64,000 nucleotides of DNA from Porodaedalea pini (Eukaryota > Basidiomycota > Agaricomycetes > Hymenochaetales > Hymenochaetaceae): contig NBAY01000008.1 of assembly GCA_002794775.1 (NCBI GenBank), forward strand, positions 1,054,001 through 1,118,000, read 5' to 3'. Below the pieces are notes generated by a model. It was not told the origin of the DNA and searched no databases. It saw only the letters and a program-made list of their open reading frames with translations. The stretch's first letter is position 1. The number at the start of each line of letters is the position of its first letter. Both the position numbers and the translations under genes were made by a program. Shown here one piece after another: positions 11,938 through 22,746 of the stretch.

Positions 11938-14528
11938 ATGATGTCCAAATGGGAGAGTTATTCACGATACGGGTTGAGCGTCGCGTCCACAGTGACCTCC
12001 ATAGGCTTCTCGGCAGCTAAGATGGGGACGAGTGTTGGCGTATGGCTTTTGGCTGCTCTGGCTTATGGGTGGCTTATGATACTCTATGACAGTTCGGAAT
12101 TGCTCGAGGTGTGACTTCGACCGTAGCGGGCATAGCAGGATATCCTTTTGGCGTCGGACCTGTGCTTGGAGGTGCAGGTATGCACGCTTTGCTTCTTCGT
12201 GTCAACAGGTGTCAGTGAACCGTTTTTGCACAGTTTCTGTAGCATTCTCACTTGCAGAACAAATTGCTCTCGCGCCAATTCTGCTGGGAGAAACACTCAC
12301 GTCAACATCTTTGGTCGCCGCTGAGTCTTCCATCGACGTTCTCAGCGCTATCTTCCCCGGTAGCGACGAGGCGTCTTTCTCGCTAGCTTCCTTCGTTGCA
12401 CTCGTCAAGCGTGAGTGGAATGAGCCAACGTATTGGGAGCAGCTTCCGCAAGAGCGATACAGCGTGAGCGAGATCGCCATGGCGCTCGTGGCCTGGGCCG
12501 CGTTGCAGGGCGTTACACACGAATGGAAGGAGAAATCCTGGTTCAGCGTGCTGAAAGAGATCGACGTAAATGACATTGAGGATGGCAGCTCGGGGGTCAG
12601 GGAGCGTAGAGAGTCTCGAATAAGGATAACGAGCGACATGCAGCGCCGAAATGTGGGACAAATCATTACTGCTGAAATAGAGGATGTGGAACAGCCTACA
12701 GATTCCTCCCTTCGCCCCCCAGGGACGCAGTTGGGCTCGCAGTCGAATACATCTCAATCTAGACTCAAGTCGAATCTACGTCGCCTATCCAAGATGGTGC
12801 TGGCAGGCTACGGCGGCGCGGGACTCATCTTCTTCGGCGTCTCATTCATCCCTCCGCGTCTCTCTGCTCCCGCAGTTCCTAATCCTCTACATGACAATGC
12901 GCACACACTGGAAGGGCACGCACTTGCAGACGCTGTCGACGCCTCCGAGCGCGAGGCCTCCTCATCTTTCCGCCACCCTGCGCCATCTCCCTCTACTGAT
13001 CCTCTGCCTAAATACTCATGGTGGAACGTCCTACTTGGACGTCACGACCGTGAAATATTTGAGGGCTACGCGTTCACACCTGCGACTGTACGCGAAGATG
13101 GCAGTCGGCGCCGGCGCCGCGGCACAAAGGACAAGGGAAATAACAAGCCCATGACTGCTGTCATCGGCGCGGAGAAATATATGCCGCGCTTCTGGGTGCT
13201 GACGGATCATGGGCGCAGACAGGTCGTGCTCGTCTTCAGAGGTACGATGTCGCTCAACGAGCTTGCGGTCGATCTTACGTGTGACCCTGTGCCCTTCTCT
13301 CCCGCAAGCGCGGACGATCCGCTTGAGGATGAGACAGACGGTAGACAGAGGACAGAAGAAGACGGACCCGCCGTCATGATGCCTGGTTCGCTGCCGTTTC
13401 CTTCAGTGAGCCCGCTGCCGAAACGAAGGCGCAAGCGCACAGAATCGGATATTTCTGGTAGGGAGGATGGGCAGCCTGAACGCGAGACCTACGATGTGCA
13501 TGGCGGGATGCTGCGTATGGCGCGGGTGATGGGTGCAAAGGGAAGGCCTGTGCATCGTGCCGTCCAGCAAGCCCTTTACAAAAACAGAAGCTATGGTAAG
13601 CATCTGAGTGCTACATGAAAGCAGAATCATGACTTTCTTTCGTAGAATTGGTGCTGACTGGACATAGCCTTGGCGCGGGAGTCGCAGCGCTGCTTGCTTT
13701 GGTTAGTGTCTCCAACTAGCTGACTTATTTTCATGCCCAACGTGATCTGTAGATTTGGGCGAATCCGGAAACATGTCTTACTGTACCCTCGAGCGGCCTT
13801 CCTGTTGGGCGAAGAGTTTCTGCATACGTTTTTGCGCCGCCGTATGTCTTCCGATCAAACCTGCCGCTGTTCCATTGGACTGACCCTTTGATGCTAGTTG
13901 CCTTGTTTCGCCTGCCCTCTCCAACCTTTCAAGGCGTCTCATCACCTCCTTCACTTACTCACATGATGTCGTTTCACGACTGTCGCTCGGCTCTGTTCGC
14001 GATATGAATGCCGTTGCAGCATGGCTGTGCGAGGCGAACAAAGGCGGCAGCGAGGAGGGCTACGCTGCTGTGACCAAACGCGCATTGAAGTGGCGCACGG
14101 GGTATGGAAGTATTGAGGATCCTGACTGGGTGCGTTTGGTTTAGTGTGGTTTCATGAGAGAATCTCAGTTGAATTTTAACCTTGATTTTATCCGGCGTAG
14201 TTCCTCTCCATGCGCAAGACCTTGGAGGCGAATATGGTCATGGCCGACTTGTTTCCGCCTGGTCGTGTCTTGTGGGCGATACGAGACGGCGACTTACACC
14301 CCTCGCATCGCTTATCAGCTGATTCGGGGTCTGCGGACAGTCAATTAGAGAACAAAGTGCGGCTGTTTGATGTGCTTGATGTAGAGAAGATGTTCGGGCA
14401 GATGATATTCGCTCGAGACATGTTGAGGCGAGTGATGCATGTTTCGTTTTCCGCCGCTTACTGAAACTCTTGAATACAGTTCACACCTTCCTCATCAATA
14501 TGATCGAGTCCTACATGAGCTGCTGTAA
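11938..14528 (+). CDS. Class 3 lipase, fungal sn1-specific diacylglycerol lipase type; 5' end uncertain
   Basis: Serine lipase of the alpha/beta-hydrolase fold, expected to cut membrane diacylglycerol. The nucleophile elbow is GHSLGAG, split off by an intron before LVLTGHSLGAGVAALLAL. The N-terminal region is rich in small residues (SRYGLSVASTVTSIGFSAAKMG, FGIARGVTSTVAGIAGYP). Introns include 12040-12092, 12178-12242 and those after 13594, 13700, 13842, 14129 and about 14427 (the last best read as GC-AG); the stop is 14526-14528. ATG at 11938 is the first usable start, but the in-frame sequence upstream (RIYGRTAQEQTS, after an acceptor near 11907) resembles the family and suggests one more exon. 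That exon should lie where the pogo element ends at 11694, so the gene may be 5'-truncated. Confidence 0.8.
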
Positions 14529-14814
14529 GCTGTATCATTTTGTACATAGACGTTTGTACTCTGCACTGCATTTTTGCTAGAGCTGCACATGCTGTATCCC
14601 TTACACATCATCCCTCCCCTCCCCTCTCTCCCCGCCTTCCCCCCTTCCCCTCGATGCATTCTCCGCATACTTGTATCCCGTAGATGTAGCATAGCTTGTT
14701 AGAAGTGACGCTAGACCCGAATTATAGAAGAACGAATTCGGAATTGTGTGCATGGTCGTAGGAAACAAAGTGTGATGCTGTCTATATAGAAGTCCGCAGA
14801 AGTATATCCTAAAT
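14529..14814. other. Convergent 3' intergenic region with C/T tract
   Basis: Between the lipase stop and the Spt4 stop. Contains an uninterrupted pyrimidine-rich tract (about 14,606-14,652). No gene seen. Confidence 0.6.
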
Positions 14815-15250
14815 TCAATCCTGGTCCGTCTGATCTCTTGGACGATAGCGGATTCCGCGTTCATTGAGCTCCTGCTCGACGTCTTCTGGTATACGTCCCT
14901 TTACGCGGACAGCGTACATACCACGCACGTATTTCGCTGCAAGACACGTAACTCGTTAATTACACCCCCACTAGCGATTGCAAAAGAGTGATGGACGCAC
15001 ATGTCCGCTGCCAGCGCGCAACCCAGCTTGCCTCGGGGTCAATGGCAGCGATGACGCCGTCAAAGTGCGTCGTCGTACATGAAGCGACGCGGTCCTGCGA
15101 CTGCTTCATTTGCATGATCTCCTCGCAGTTCGGGCACCCGTTCCGCCGGAAGTCGGCAGGGCTCTGGATGATCGAGCAGAGTAGGCAGGCGCGCAGCTGG
15201 CGCGCACGCGCGTTGGATGGGATTGCAGCGGTGGGCGGGGCGTCGGCCAT
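14815..15250 (-). CDS. SPT4: Transcription elongation factor Spt4
   Basis: Small zinc-binding subunit of the Spt4-Spt5 (DSIF) complex that rides with RNA polymerase II. Two exons, 15250-15001 and 14936-14815, give 123 residues, the normal size. The four-cysteine zinc finger is visible as CLLC and CPNC around the QSPADFRRNG segment. The Spt5-contact region reads SWVARWQR, and the C-terminal exon KYVRGMYAVRVKGRIPEDV matches the family. The start is fixed by conservation from RACLLC. It lies head to head with the mitochondrial carrier gene, 143 bases away. Confidence 0.95.
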
Positions 15251-15393
15251 TGCAGAACAAGGGTGGTGGTAGTGGCTACTGAGAAAGGCGATGATGCTGC
15301 GTGCCTACTACGGAAGAGCGCCTGCAAAATAGAGACGCGTCGAGCGGGCTTTTTATTTACTCCCACACGCTGTTTTACCAGTGACCACCATCT
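15251..15393. promoter_or_regulatory. Bidirectional promoter, Spt4 / mitochondrial carrier
   Basis: 143 bases separate the two divergent start codons, so both 5' leaders and promoters must share this stretch. No clear TATA box. Confidence 0.6.
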
Positions 15394-16777
15394 ATGAGCA
15401 ATGTCGGGCAACACTTGTTGTCGGGTGCGTGTCTGTGCTGAATATGGGTTAGTGTTAGTTTTCTGACGAGGTTGCAGGCGGGCTCTCGGGGCTGGCTTCA
15501 ACCGTTTTGCTTCAGCCATGTCTGTATCCAATTATGCTGGCGCGACGTTTGGCCTCGACTGAATGAACCTTTTACTAGTTGATCTCCTAAAGACCCGTCT
15601 TCAACAACGCGATGGTCAAATAGATGTTCGGTGCGTAGAACACTCGAGTTGAATATATTCTTGCGGCTCAACTACCTTCAAGACAGAAAACAAGCGTGCT
15701 CCGTGTTACGCGGGCTGTCATCGCTGCGGACGGTGTCTTGGGTTTATGGCGGGGGACCGTGCCTTCGTTATTCAGGTATGTTCGAACTGCTATTCCGCTG
15801 GAATAAGTCCTTACATATTTCTTGATCCTCAGGAATGTCCCTGGTGTGGCTCTTTACATGACCTCTTTAATGCAAGTCCGGACGGCTATGGCTCGCTCAG
15901 CACATTTTGTTGGCGGGCCTCTGACTACGAGCAACTCTTCCAATTCTGGTTCCGTTTTGCCCAAACTCTCTAGCCAAGGGAACCTGCTCGCAGGCGCGAT
16001 GACGCGTGTCGCAGTCGGCTTTATCCTCAATCCTTTCTCTGTTATAAAAGCGCGTTTCGAAGTGCGTTTCCTGACACCTTTCCGTACGCCTTTGAGATGA
16101 TCTGAGCGCGATTTACTGCAGAGCAATATCTACCGCTCACAATATGACTCCTTCCCAAGTGCCCTTGCGTTAATAGTGCGTTCCGGGCCGAAGGAGCTGT
16201 TCAAGGGCTTCGTTCCGTCTGCAATGCGCGACGCACCATACGCAGGCCTTTTCGTCGCCACCTACGAAAGCATCAAGCGCCAGACCTGTAGGCCCTTTTC
16301 TAACACAGTGCCGTGAGGTGCTAAAGACGACTGCCACAGCCAATTTATCTGGATCGTCTTCCGTCTTGTCATCGACGGTGGTTCATACAATATCTGCTGC
16401 TAGTGCCGGCGCTATAGCAACGCTTGCGACGCATCCCTTTGATGTAATAAAGGTATACTTCTAATCTTCTTTTCCCGATTTGTCTCTGAAATCACTTACT
16501 TTTAGACGAAGGTACAGGTGCGTCAGGAGGACCGATATCAAGGTCTCAGACGTACGGTCCGCACAATCTGGCAGGTGCGCCCCAGCATATTCTGTCGACC
16601 GCCTTCTTTTTATTGATATATTCTCCTGCAGCAACGCGGTATCTCGGCTTCTTTGATGGTGCATCGCTGCGTGTATCACGCAAGGTGTTCAGCTCCGCGA
16701 TTGGATGGGCAGTATATGAGGGCTTGCTTATGGTTTTGTACAGCAACAACAACAAAAACACTGGTACACGGACGTGA
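15394..16777 (+). CDS. HEM25: Mitochondrial glycine carrier (SLC25A38/Hem25 type), frameshift in last exon
   Basis: Inner-membrane carrier that brings glycine into mitochondria for heme synthesis (family knowledge). It has the three carrier repeats: QPFDLLKTRLQQRDG, then GLWRGTVPSLFRNVPGVALY, which is typical of this subfamily; NPFSVIKARFE with GPKELFKGFVPSAMRDAPYAG; and HPFDVIKTKVQVR. Exons placed at 15394-15424, 15478-15519, 15579-15630, 15683-15775, 15833 onward, with the last from 16633. In the last exon the expected phrase GFFDGASLRVSRKVFSSAIGW is out of frame by one base near 16,641-16,646. As read, translation runs off into an unrelated tail to 16865; in the conserved frame the stop is 16775-16777. 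Either a sequence error or a real loss. Confidence 0.87.
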
Positions 16778-17325
16778 ACTGTTTTTATCCCTCTACTTAT
16801 GGTTATTAGCTTTCGAGAGTCATCAAAATGTTACATTAACTAGCGAATTTCTCCGTAGAGCCTAGATTAAACCATGCAATACAGACACGCTCCACCAGAG
16901 CATGAAGAACAACGGACGGACATGCTCTGTCATCGACTACTGGTTTCCTTTCTAGTAAATGATGCTGACCTCGACGATACAGCCTCGCTTGATCTGGTTC
17001 GCGAGGGAACGGAAGCCTGAAGTAAATAAATACTTGAGAGCCCTCTGCACATCTGTCCCTTCAAAAAAAGTATAATATGAATTATGAGCTTTGCGAGGGA
17101 AAGGTGAACAGTACACAAGCGAATGCTCATCATCTCTTTTCTACCGAACAATAACTAAGACTTCAAGTTTTAATTTCTAAGAATCGCGCATGCAAATGCA
17201 GGGTGATCGCTCACGTGATCGCGACGCGTGCCAAACATGCTTCGAGTTGAACTGCTCCGACTCGCAGCATCAACTCTCTTCACTCGTCCAAGGCGACCTG
17301 TCCGAGCCTGTCTTTGGCAGTCCTT
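16778..17325. other. Intergenic, nothing recognised
   Basis: No domain-bearing frame and no repeat. Holds the 3' flank of the carrier and the promoter of the DUF6697 gene. Confidence 0.6.
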
Positions 17326-19749
17326 ATGGCAAGAACTGCAACGGACAATGATAAAGAGCTCGCAGTGGAGATAAGATCCCTGAAGAACGAGAATGAGTCG
17401 CTTCGCGCTCAACTGCAGCGAGAGGTCGCTGAGACACGTAGGCTACAAGGCCAACTTCAAATCGAGAGGACGACCAAAGAAGTATTACAGGCAGAAGTGG
17501 ACAAGTACTATCATCACCTTGGTTTCGAGTGCTTGGGTAGCAGAGCAGCTGACCGGCATACGAACACAAACGTCGTCGATCCTAGTTCATCACACGGCCC
17601 TTTGCGTGCCGCAGCTATCTCTGCTAGTGTACTACAAACGGGATGCGATTTAGAGACTCGGAAAGAAGATAAAGCCTCGATGAACGTGTGTCTCTTTTTT
17701 TCTATTACGAAGTGCGTTGGCTGACTGACTTCTTAATTTACAGACAGCTGAAAGAGGCCCGTCAATAAAACCGAGGAGTCCGAATCCTCAGTACCTTCAG
17801 CCTCCAGGAAAAAGGTATGCTTTTTTTCGACTATTATAGAAGTGTTATTTAAGAGACTTGATCACAGAAAAAAAAGACGGTCGCGTCCTCACCTCCCGCG
17901 CGAGTGAAGGAAGAGCCAGAGTATCCTGTTATTGATCTAGTCAGCGATTGCTCCGATGACGACGGCTCAATAAAACCGGAAGCAACAGAGTCCAACTGTA
18001 AGGACGAGCTGAGCCAGCCGCTCTGCTTGCTATCTCTCAGCGAGAAGGTACCGGAGGGCATATCCGCGGAGAATCCTCAGCCGCCATTACCTATCGGGCC
18101 TTCTAGTCAACAGGAACTTCCACGTCAAGTAGAAGATACTCCACTTCGAACTGAACAGGTTGTTGAAGCGTGTGCTTCTCTTGGAACTACTCTCCCAATA
18201 GAATGTGATCAAATGGCATATGAAGCTGAGCCGCGTGGTCGTCTGGAACAACAGGAACAAGACCAGACAGAGGGGGAGCTTGAGTATTTCACAAATGTAA
18301 TTACTTCTTTGCGTCCATGACGTGCGGTGCTGACTTCTTCGTTTCATCAACAGCCAGAGGACCAGGGGCAGGCCGCGCCAATCGCTGAAAATATGGATCG
18401 AGGATCTTCTACGCTATCCGAGGGCAGGCCTGACGGCGTCGACCCTGTAAAAGAACCTATTCCCACGAAAGGCAAAGAAATGCAACAATTAAATAATGTG
18501 CGTTTTCGGGGGAATCACCTTCTTATTGTCTGACAAGAATGCTCAAGTCTCGTCTGGATCGTTTTCTGTCTGATGCCCTTCGCGGAATCTTCTACTCACG
18601 CCTCGAGAGGATAGGACTCGATTCTTTCCCCATTACCGCAGGTGCGAACATTGTAGACCGATATGTCTCGCCAAGCAGACTTCGGAAGATGTGCGGGGGT
18701 GACAAGGGCAGCATGCTGCGCGCGAAATTCGCCGAAGCAGAGCTGAAGGGATATACCCGGGTGTTTTTTCCTTTCCTCGAGACCAATCCATTTCTGCCGC
18801 GGGTTCCAGGTGCTCCTGGGCTCTTTCTAGCGGCTGGCTTAACCGAGAACGTGATCTTTGCAGAGGTGCCTAGAGAAAAGGAGTTTCTTGCCGTAAAGTA
18901 CAATGCGAAAGATTGCAACGTGATGGGCGAGTACGAGTTCAGACCGTCGGATCCATTAACTCCTGAGGAATTTCGATTGCTTCCCGCAGAGGTGAGCTTC
19001 ATAGCAAACCACTGTCGTTTATCTCTCGACTCACATGACTATTTAAAGTGCAAGCAGGCGAACATTGACGAGATAAAGAACACCGAAAAGGGACGTTCTG
19101 CTCTGACGGGAATATTCCTTTACAGGACCCTTGGTCGCATGCCGTCCCCGCAAGAAATAAACGCCGCAATGCCTGGAACGACCAACAGAAAGAGCTCTGT
19201 GCGTTTATCAGACGCAGAGTTAGAGGCAACCTTTGTAGGTGGCATTTTGGTAAGTGTTGCATGTAAATCAAGTTGTGATATATCCGTGCTTAGTAAATAT
19301 TGTAAACACAGAAAGTCTACGTGTGGACTGTGAAGTGCGTCGGCTACAGCGACGCCTTTAAGCGACGCCTGAGTGCCTACAAATCCCATAAAACTCACAA
19401 AAACAACGCACCGACGGACAACACAACGTTGGATCAATTCTTCATTACTGCAAACCTCCGAGCCCAAGCCCATAAAAAGAAAGTAGCTCTGCCAGTGGCC
19501 AAACCCGATCGAAGCACCGCTACCTCTCGAAGAGTTGAATGCGGGCAGGATAAACTAGAAGCAGTGGTGAGGACTACCACCGCTCTGACCTCTCAAGTCT
19601 CTGCCACCATATCTCTTCCGTCGAATAATAGCAAACGTCAGAAGCGTGCCCTATCCGACGACGATTCTTACAAAGAGTCTGACAGCGATGCCGATAGTTC
19701 AGACGATGACATCTACAAAGGTCTACGGAGACGTCGGCGGCGGCGGTGA
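17326..19749 (+). CDS. DUF6697-domain protein with N-terminal coiled coil
   Basis: Unknown function; the family is frequent in mushroom-forming fungi. The N-terminus (from ATG 17326) is a short coiled coil (ELAVEIRSLKNENESLRAQL), followed by an acidic, disordered middle. The conserved core is SRLERIGLDSFPITAGANIV, then FFPFLETNPFLPRVPGAPGL, NVMGEYEFR, a helical segment, and VYVWTVKCVGYSDAFKRRL. The tail ends in an arginine run (LRRRRRRR), a likely nuclear signal. Introns are at 17686-17743, after 17817, after 18296, 18499-18555, about 18990-19046 (57 bases, in frame, so retention would not stop translation) and about 19249-19312. A decayed second copy lies at 26528-27510 on the other strand. 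Domain naming is from remembered family sequence, not a search. Confidence 0.78.
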
Positions 19750-19889
19750 AGAAGGCAACTGGGGGCGACCGGCCGGTTTATTACGATGAGGAGGACCGGG
19801 TTATCTATAGGCACGCCGAGATACACACTAATTTACAATGGACGTGTACACGTACAAACATACCCAGCGGAACAAGGAATGTATTATTA

Positions 19890-21506
19890 TCAGCCCCTTT
19901 GCACGATATCCCATCCTTTATACTGCCTCCACAAGACGTCCTGAACAAATTGGCTGAACGTGCTTCCATCCGTCCCCACAAGTTGGTATGCTTTACCTGC
20001 GACAACAGCGTCAAGGAAGGGGAGTACAAAGTCCTTCAGCATAAGTCCATCGTAAGCACTCTTCAGCCGACCCAATGCCGTGACCTCGTCGGTAAAATCT
20101 GATAGGACGAAAGTGCAAGGAAATGTTTCGAAAAAGCGGCGAAGCAAAGGATGAGTAGAAGGGTCTGGGACGTCGGTCGAAATAAACAGAGGTATGTTGA
20201 GGGAGGCCAGTTGCAAATTTTGGTGCCAAGGCCGACGGCAAACTAGCTGAGGGAGAATTGTGGAGGGGAGGGGAGGAAGAGAAGGATGTGGAGTACGAAG
20301 CGAAACCTGATCGGGAATCATGGTCGGTGGGGACGAAAAACTCGAGTTAGCCAGGTGTATTTCTACGTCCAATGCCACGTCTTCTTCAACATTCAATACC
20401 TCCCGTACCAGTTTCCACCAGATCGAGCGGACGTTCTTTGCGGCTTTTCGTTCAAAAGTGCCGTCACCTAGCCTGATGTGCGTAGCAACGTATTCTCCGC
20501 CCATCTTAAACTTTATCGACTCAGCAAGGTCAAGCAGTATACTGTTGATGAAAGTCATGCTTTGACGAACTTGCGTCCGGTGTTCAAGATTGCGAGGGCG
20601 GCGGAGACGGAGGCGCGACGAGCCGAAAAGCGTGCCGATTTGAATATGGCGGTGAGGGAGCTGAGCAAGTAGGGACATGGATACAATTTCATCAAATCGC
20701 GAACCTGGCATGTCCAACGGGTCTTCATCCACGAAACGGAATTGGTATGGATTATGGTCTTTGATTGCGAATGTCTCGTTAGCCGGTATGCCCAGATAGT
20801 CAATCAACCAGGCATCAGTCATGTTCCAGCGCTGCACAATCGACTGGTCACTTGCGATTGCAGTTATGTTCGTCAACCAGTTCCATGGTACCATTGTGTA
20901 ATCGTAATAGTCGGTACATTCCACAGGCAACGTCTTCCACGAGCTCACATCGGTGCAGTGCCCAAGCCCATCCTTCCCGGAAAGCGCAACGAGCTCATAG
21001 AGGTGGTCAAATGGATAGTATGTAAGTGTGCCCTTTCCCAGCCTGACCGGAGGAACCAGAAGGGTGCGGTTGAGTATACGAGCCATGATGAGAGCATTCT
21101 CAAAGGCTATCCGTTGATTATGGAATCCGCTGTGTGCGAGGTACGATAGATATCTTGTGGACTCGTTGACAGGAGCGCTTCCAAAATCGCGATCAAATTC
21201 GATGACTTGAAAAGGTTGAGGAGGACTATTAGATGGAGTTGTCTGAGGTTGAGCGGAGCGGGCCACCCACCCCGTGCTGAACAGATAGAACGCAGATCCG
21301 AAGCAAAAGGCCATAGCGATAACCAAGAGCATTATCATGGCAGCCATTCGTTTGTCGTATACAGAAAGCTGGCCCCCTCTTCCCTGCATATATCCGTGTC
21401 GAGTTTTGGAGGGCGATCCTTGGTTGTTGCGGATTCGGTATGCACCTTTCTCCATGGTCACGGACGGCGAAGCCGGAGTATGCCTTTGTGAGATCGATGT
21501 GCGCAT
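19890..21506 (-). CDS. GDP-fucose protein O-fucosyltransferase-like type II membrane protein
   Basis: Intronless 538-residue frame. One membrane segment at residues 54-76 after a short basic cytoplasmic tail makes it a type II Golgi or ER protein. Several N-glycosylation sequons (NESTR, NRTLL, NITAI, NMTDA) lie in the lumenal part. Fold-type motifs are SGFHNQRIAFENAL near residue 120 and VATHIRLGDGTF in the middle; the second corresponds to the HxRxGD signature that binds GDP-fucose in this superfamily. The terminal part (STFSQFVQDVL) also fits. Acceptor specificity cannot be told. Head to head with the Arl2 gene. Confidence 0.78.
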   Translation of the reverse strand: MRTSISQRHTPASPSVTMEKGAYRIRNNQGSPSKTRHGYMQGRGGQLSVYDKRMAAMIMLLVIAMAFCFGSAFYLFSTGWVARSAQPQTTPSNSPPQPFQVIEFDRDFGSAPVNESTRYLSYLAHSGFHNQRIAFENALIMARILNRTLLVPPVRLGKGTLTYYPFDHLYELVALSGKDGLGHCTDVSSWKTLPVECTDYYDYTMVPWNWLTNITAIASDQSIVQRWNMTDAWLIDYLGIPANETFAIKDHNPYQFRFVDEDPLDMPGSRFDEIVSMSLLAQLPHRHIQIGTLFGSSRLRLRRPRNLEHRTQVRQSMTFINSILLDLAESIKFKMGGEYVATHIRLGDGTFERKAAKNVRSIWWKLVREVLNVEEDVALDVEIHLANSSFSSPPTMIPDQVSLRTPHPSLPPLPSTILPQLVCRRPWHQNLQLASLNIPLFISTDVPDPSTHPLLRRFFETFPCTFVLSDFTDEVTALGRLKSAYDGLMLKDFVLPFLDAVVAGKAYQLVGTDGSTFSQFVQDVLWRQYKGWDIVQRG

Positions 21507-21641
21507 CGATTCAATGCATAAAAGACTAAAGAATGACGAGAGGGACGTTGAGGCAGAGATGATGGTGGTACGAGGTCAAGGGCGAGTGGCACAAAAACGC
21601 GTCGCGTCGCGTCTACTCTAGCAATTCTGAATTCGACCACG
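21507..21641. promoter_or_regulatory. Bidirectional promoter, fucosyltransferase / Arl2
   Basis: 135 bases between divergent start codons; no other element visible. Confidence 0.55.
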
Positions 21642-22463
21642 ATGGGCCTCCTGACAATAATCCGCAAAAACCGCATGAAGGAGAAAGAGATGCGTATTCT
21701 GTTTCTGTAAAGGTTCTTTTGCACTTCTCTGGTGGAAAGCACGTTCTTATGGGCGTTTGAAGTGGGCTAGACAACGCGGGAAAGACGACGATTCTCAAGA
21801 AATTGAATGGCGAGGACGTCATGTCCGTTAGCCCGACGCTGGGCTTTAACATCAAAACGTTCATCCATGGCCGGTCAGTACATTTAAAGCACGTTTAATC
21901 GGCGGAAAGAAAGAATACTGATTACGTGCTTGTAGGTATACACTGAATATATGTTCGTGCCTGCCCACTGTACGAATCTGAGGCTCTAAACCTTTCATCA
22001 GGGGATGTCGGAGGCCAAAGAACACTACGTCCTTACTGGCGGAACTACTTCGAGCAGACAGACGCAGTCGTCTGGGTCGTGGACTCCGGTGACCGGATGC
22101 GCATGTCCGACTGCAAAGAGGAGCTCCAGAAGCTGCTCACAGAGGATGTATGTTCCTCCTCTCCTCTTTACTTAGTTTTATCTAACACTTTCCGTCGATG
22201 CATAGCGCCTCGCCGGAGCCTCTTTAATCATCTTCGCAAACAAGCAGGATATACAGGGCTCGATGTCCGAGGTCGAGATCCGCGACGCGCTCGACCTGCG
22301 CGCGATCCGGTCACATAATTGGCGCATATGGAGCTGCAGTGCGATGACGGGGCGGAACCTCGTCGAGGGACTCGATTGGGTCGTCGGTGATGTTGCTCAG
22401 CGTCTGTACTACAGTTCGACCGTTGTGCAGGAGACGCCCAGCCATACACTAGCCGCTTCATGA
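21642..22463 (+). CDS. ARL2: ADP-ribosylation-factor-like GTPase Arl2
   Basis: Small GTPase that acts with tubulin cofactor D in tubulin folding and microtubule dynamics (family knowledge). All G motifs are present: GLDNAGKT (P-loop), PTLGFNI (switch I), DVGGQ (switch II), NKQD and CSAMTG. The N-terminus [18 protein letters not shown] is Arl2-like, with Gly2 as a possible myristoylation site. Exons: 21642-21706, 21763-21873, 21936-21952, 22002-22147 and 22206-22463. The third exon is only 17 bases (encoding YTLNI plus split codons), yet is needed to keep frame into the WDVGGQ motif. Confidence 0.93.
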
Positions 22464-22746
22464 AACAGAAAATAGATGCTGTTTCCAGTGGGTTTTCTTG
22501 CTTTTCTCGTGGTTGTTTTCGACATGCAGACCATTTTACAATGCTGGAATTCATGCAGGGAAATGTTACAATTAGGTGACGTGTATGCTATATATGTCGT
22601 ACAAATGATAAACCGGATGTCCGTTGGCAGTGTCCACAAAGATCCCGGGATGAAAAGAAAGGAAAAAGAAGGGCGGACGTGATAGCAGCAACATGATACA
22701 GAGGGAGGGCAAAACGAAATGACAACTACGCACACGATCGACACCG

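Noticed and set aside
20742..21149. 135-codon plus-strand frame
   Set aside because: Antisense of the fucosyltransferase-like gene.
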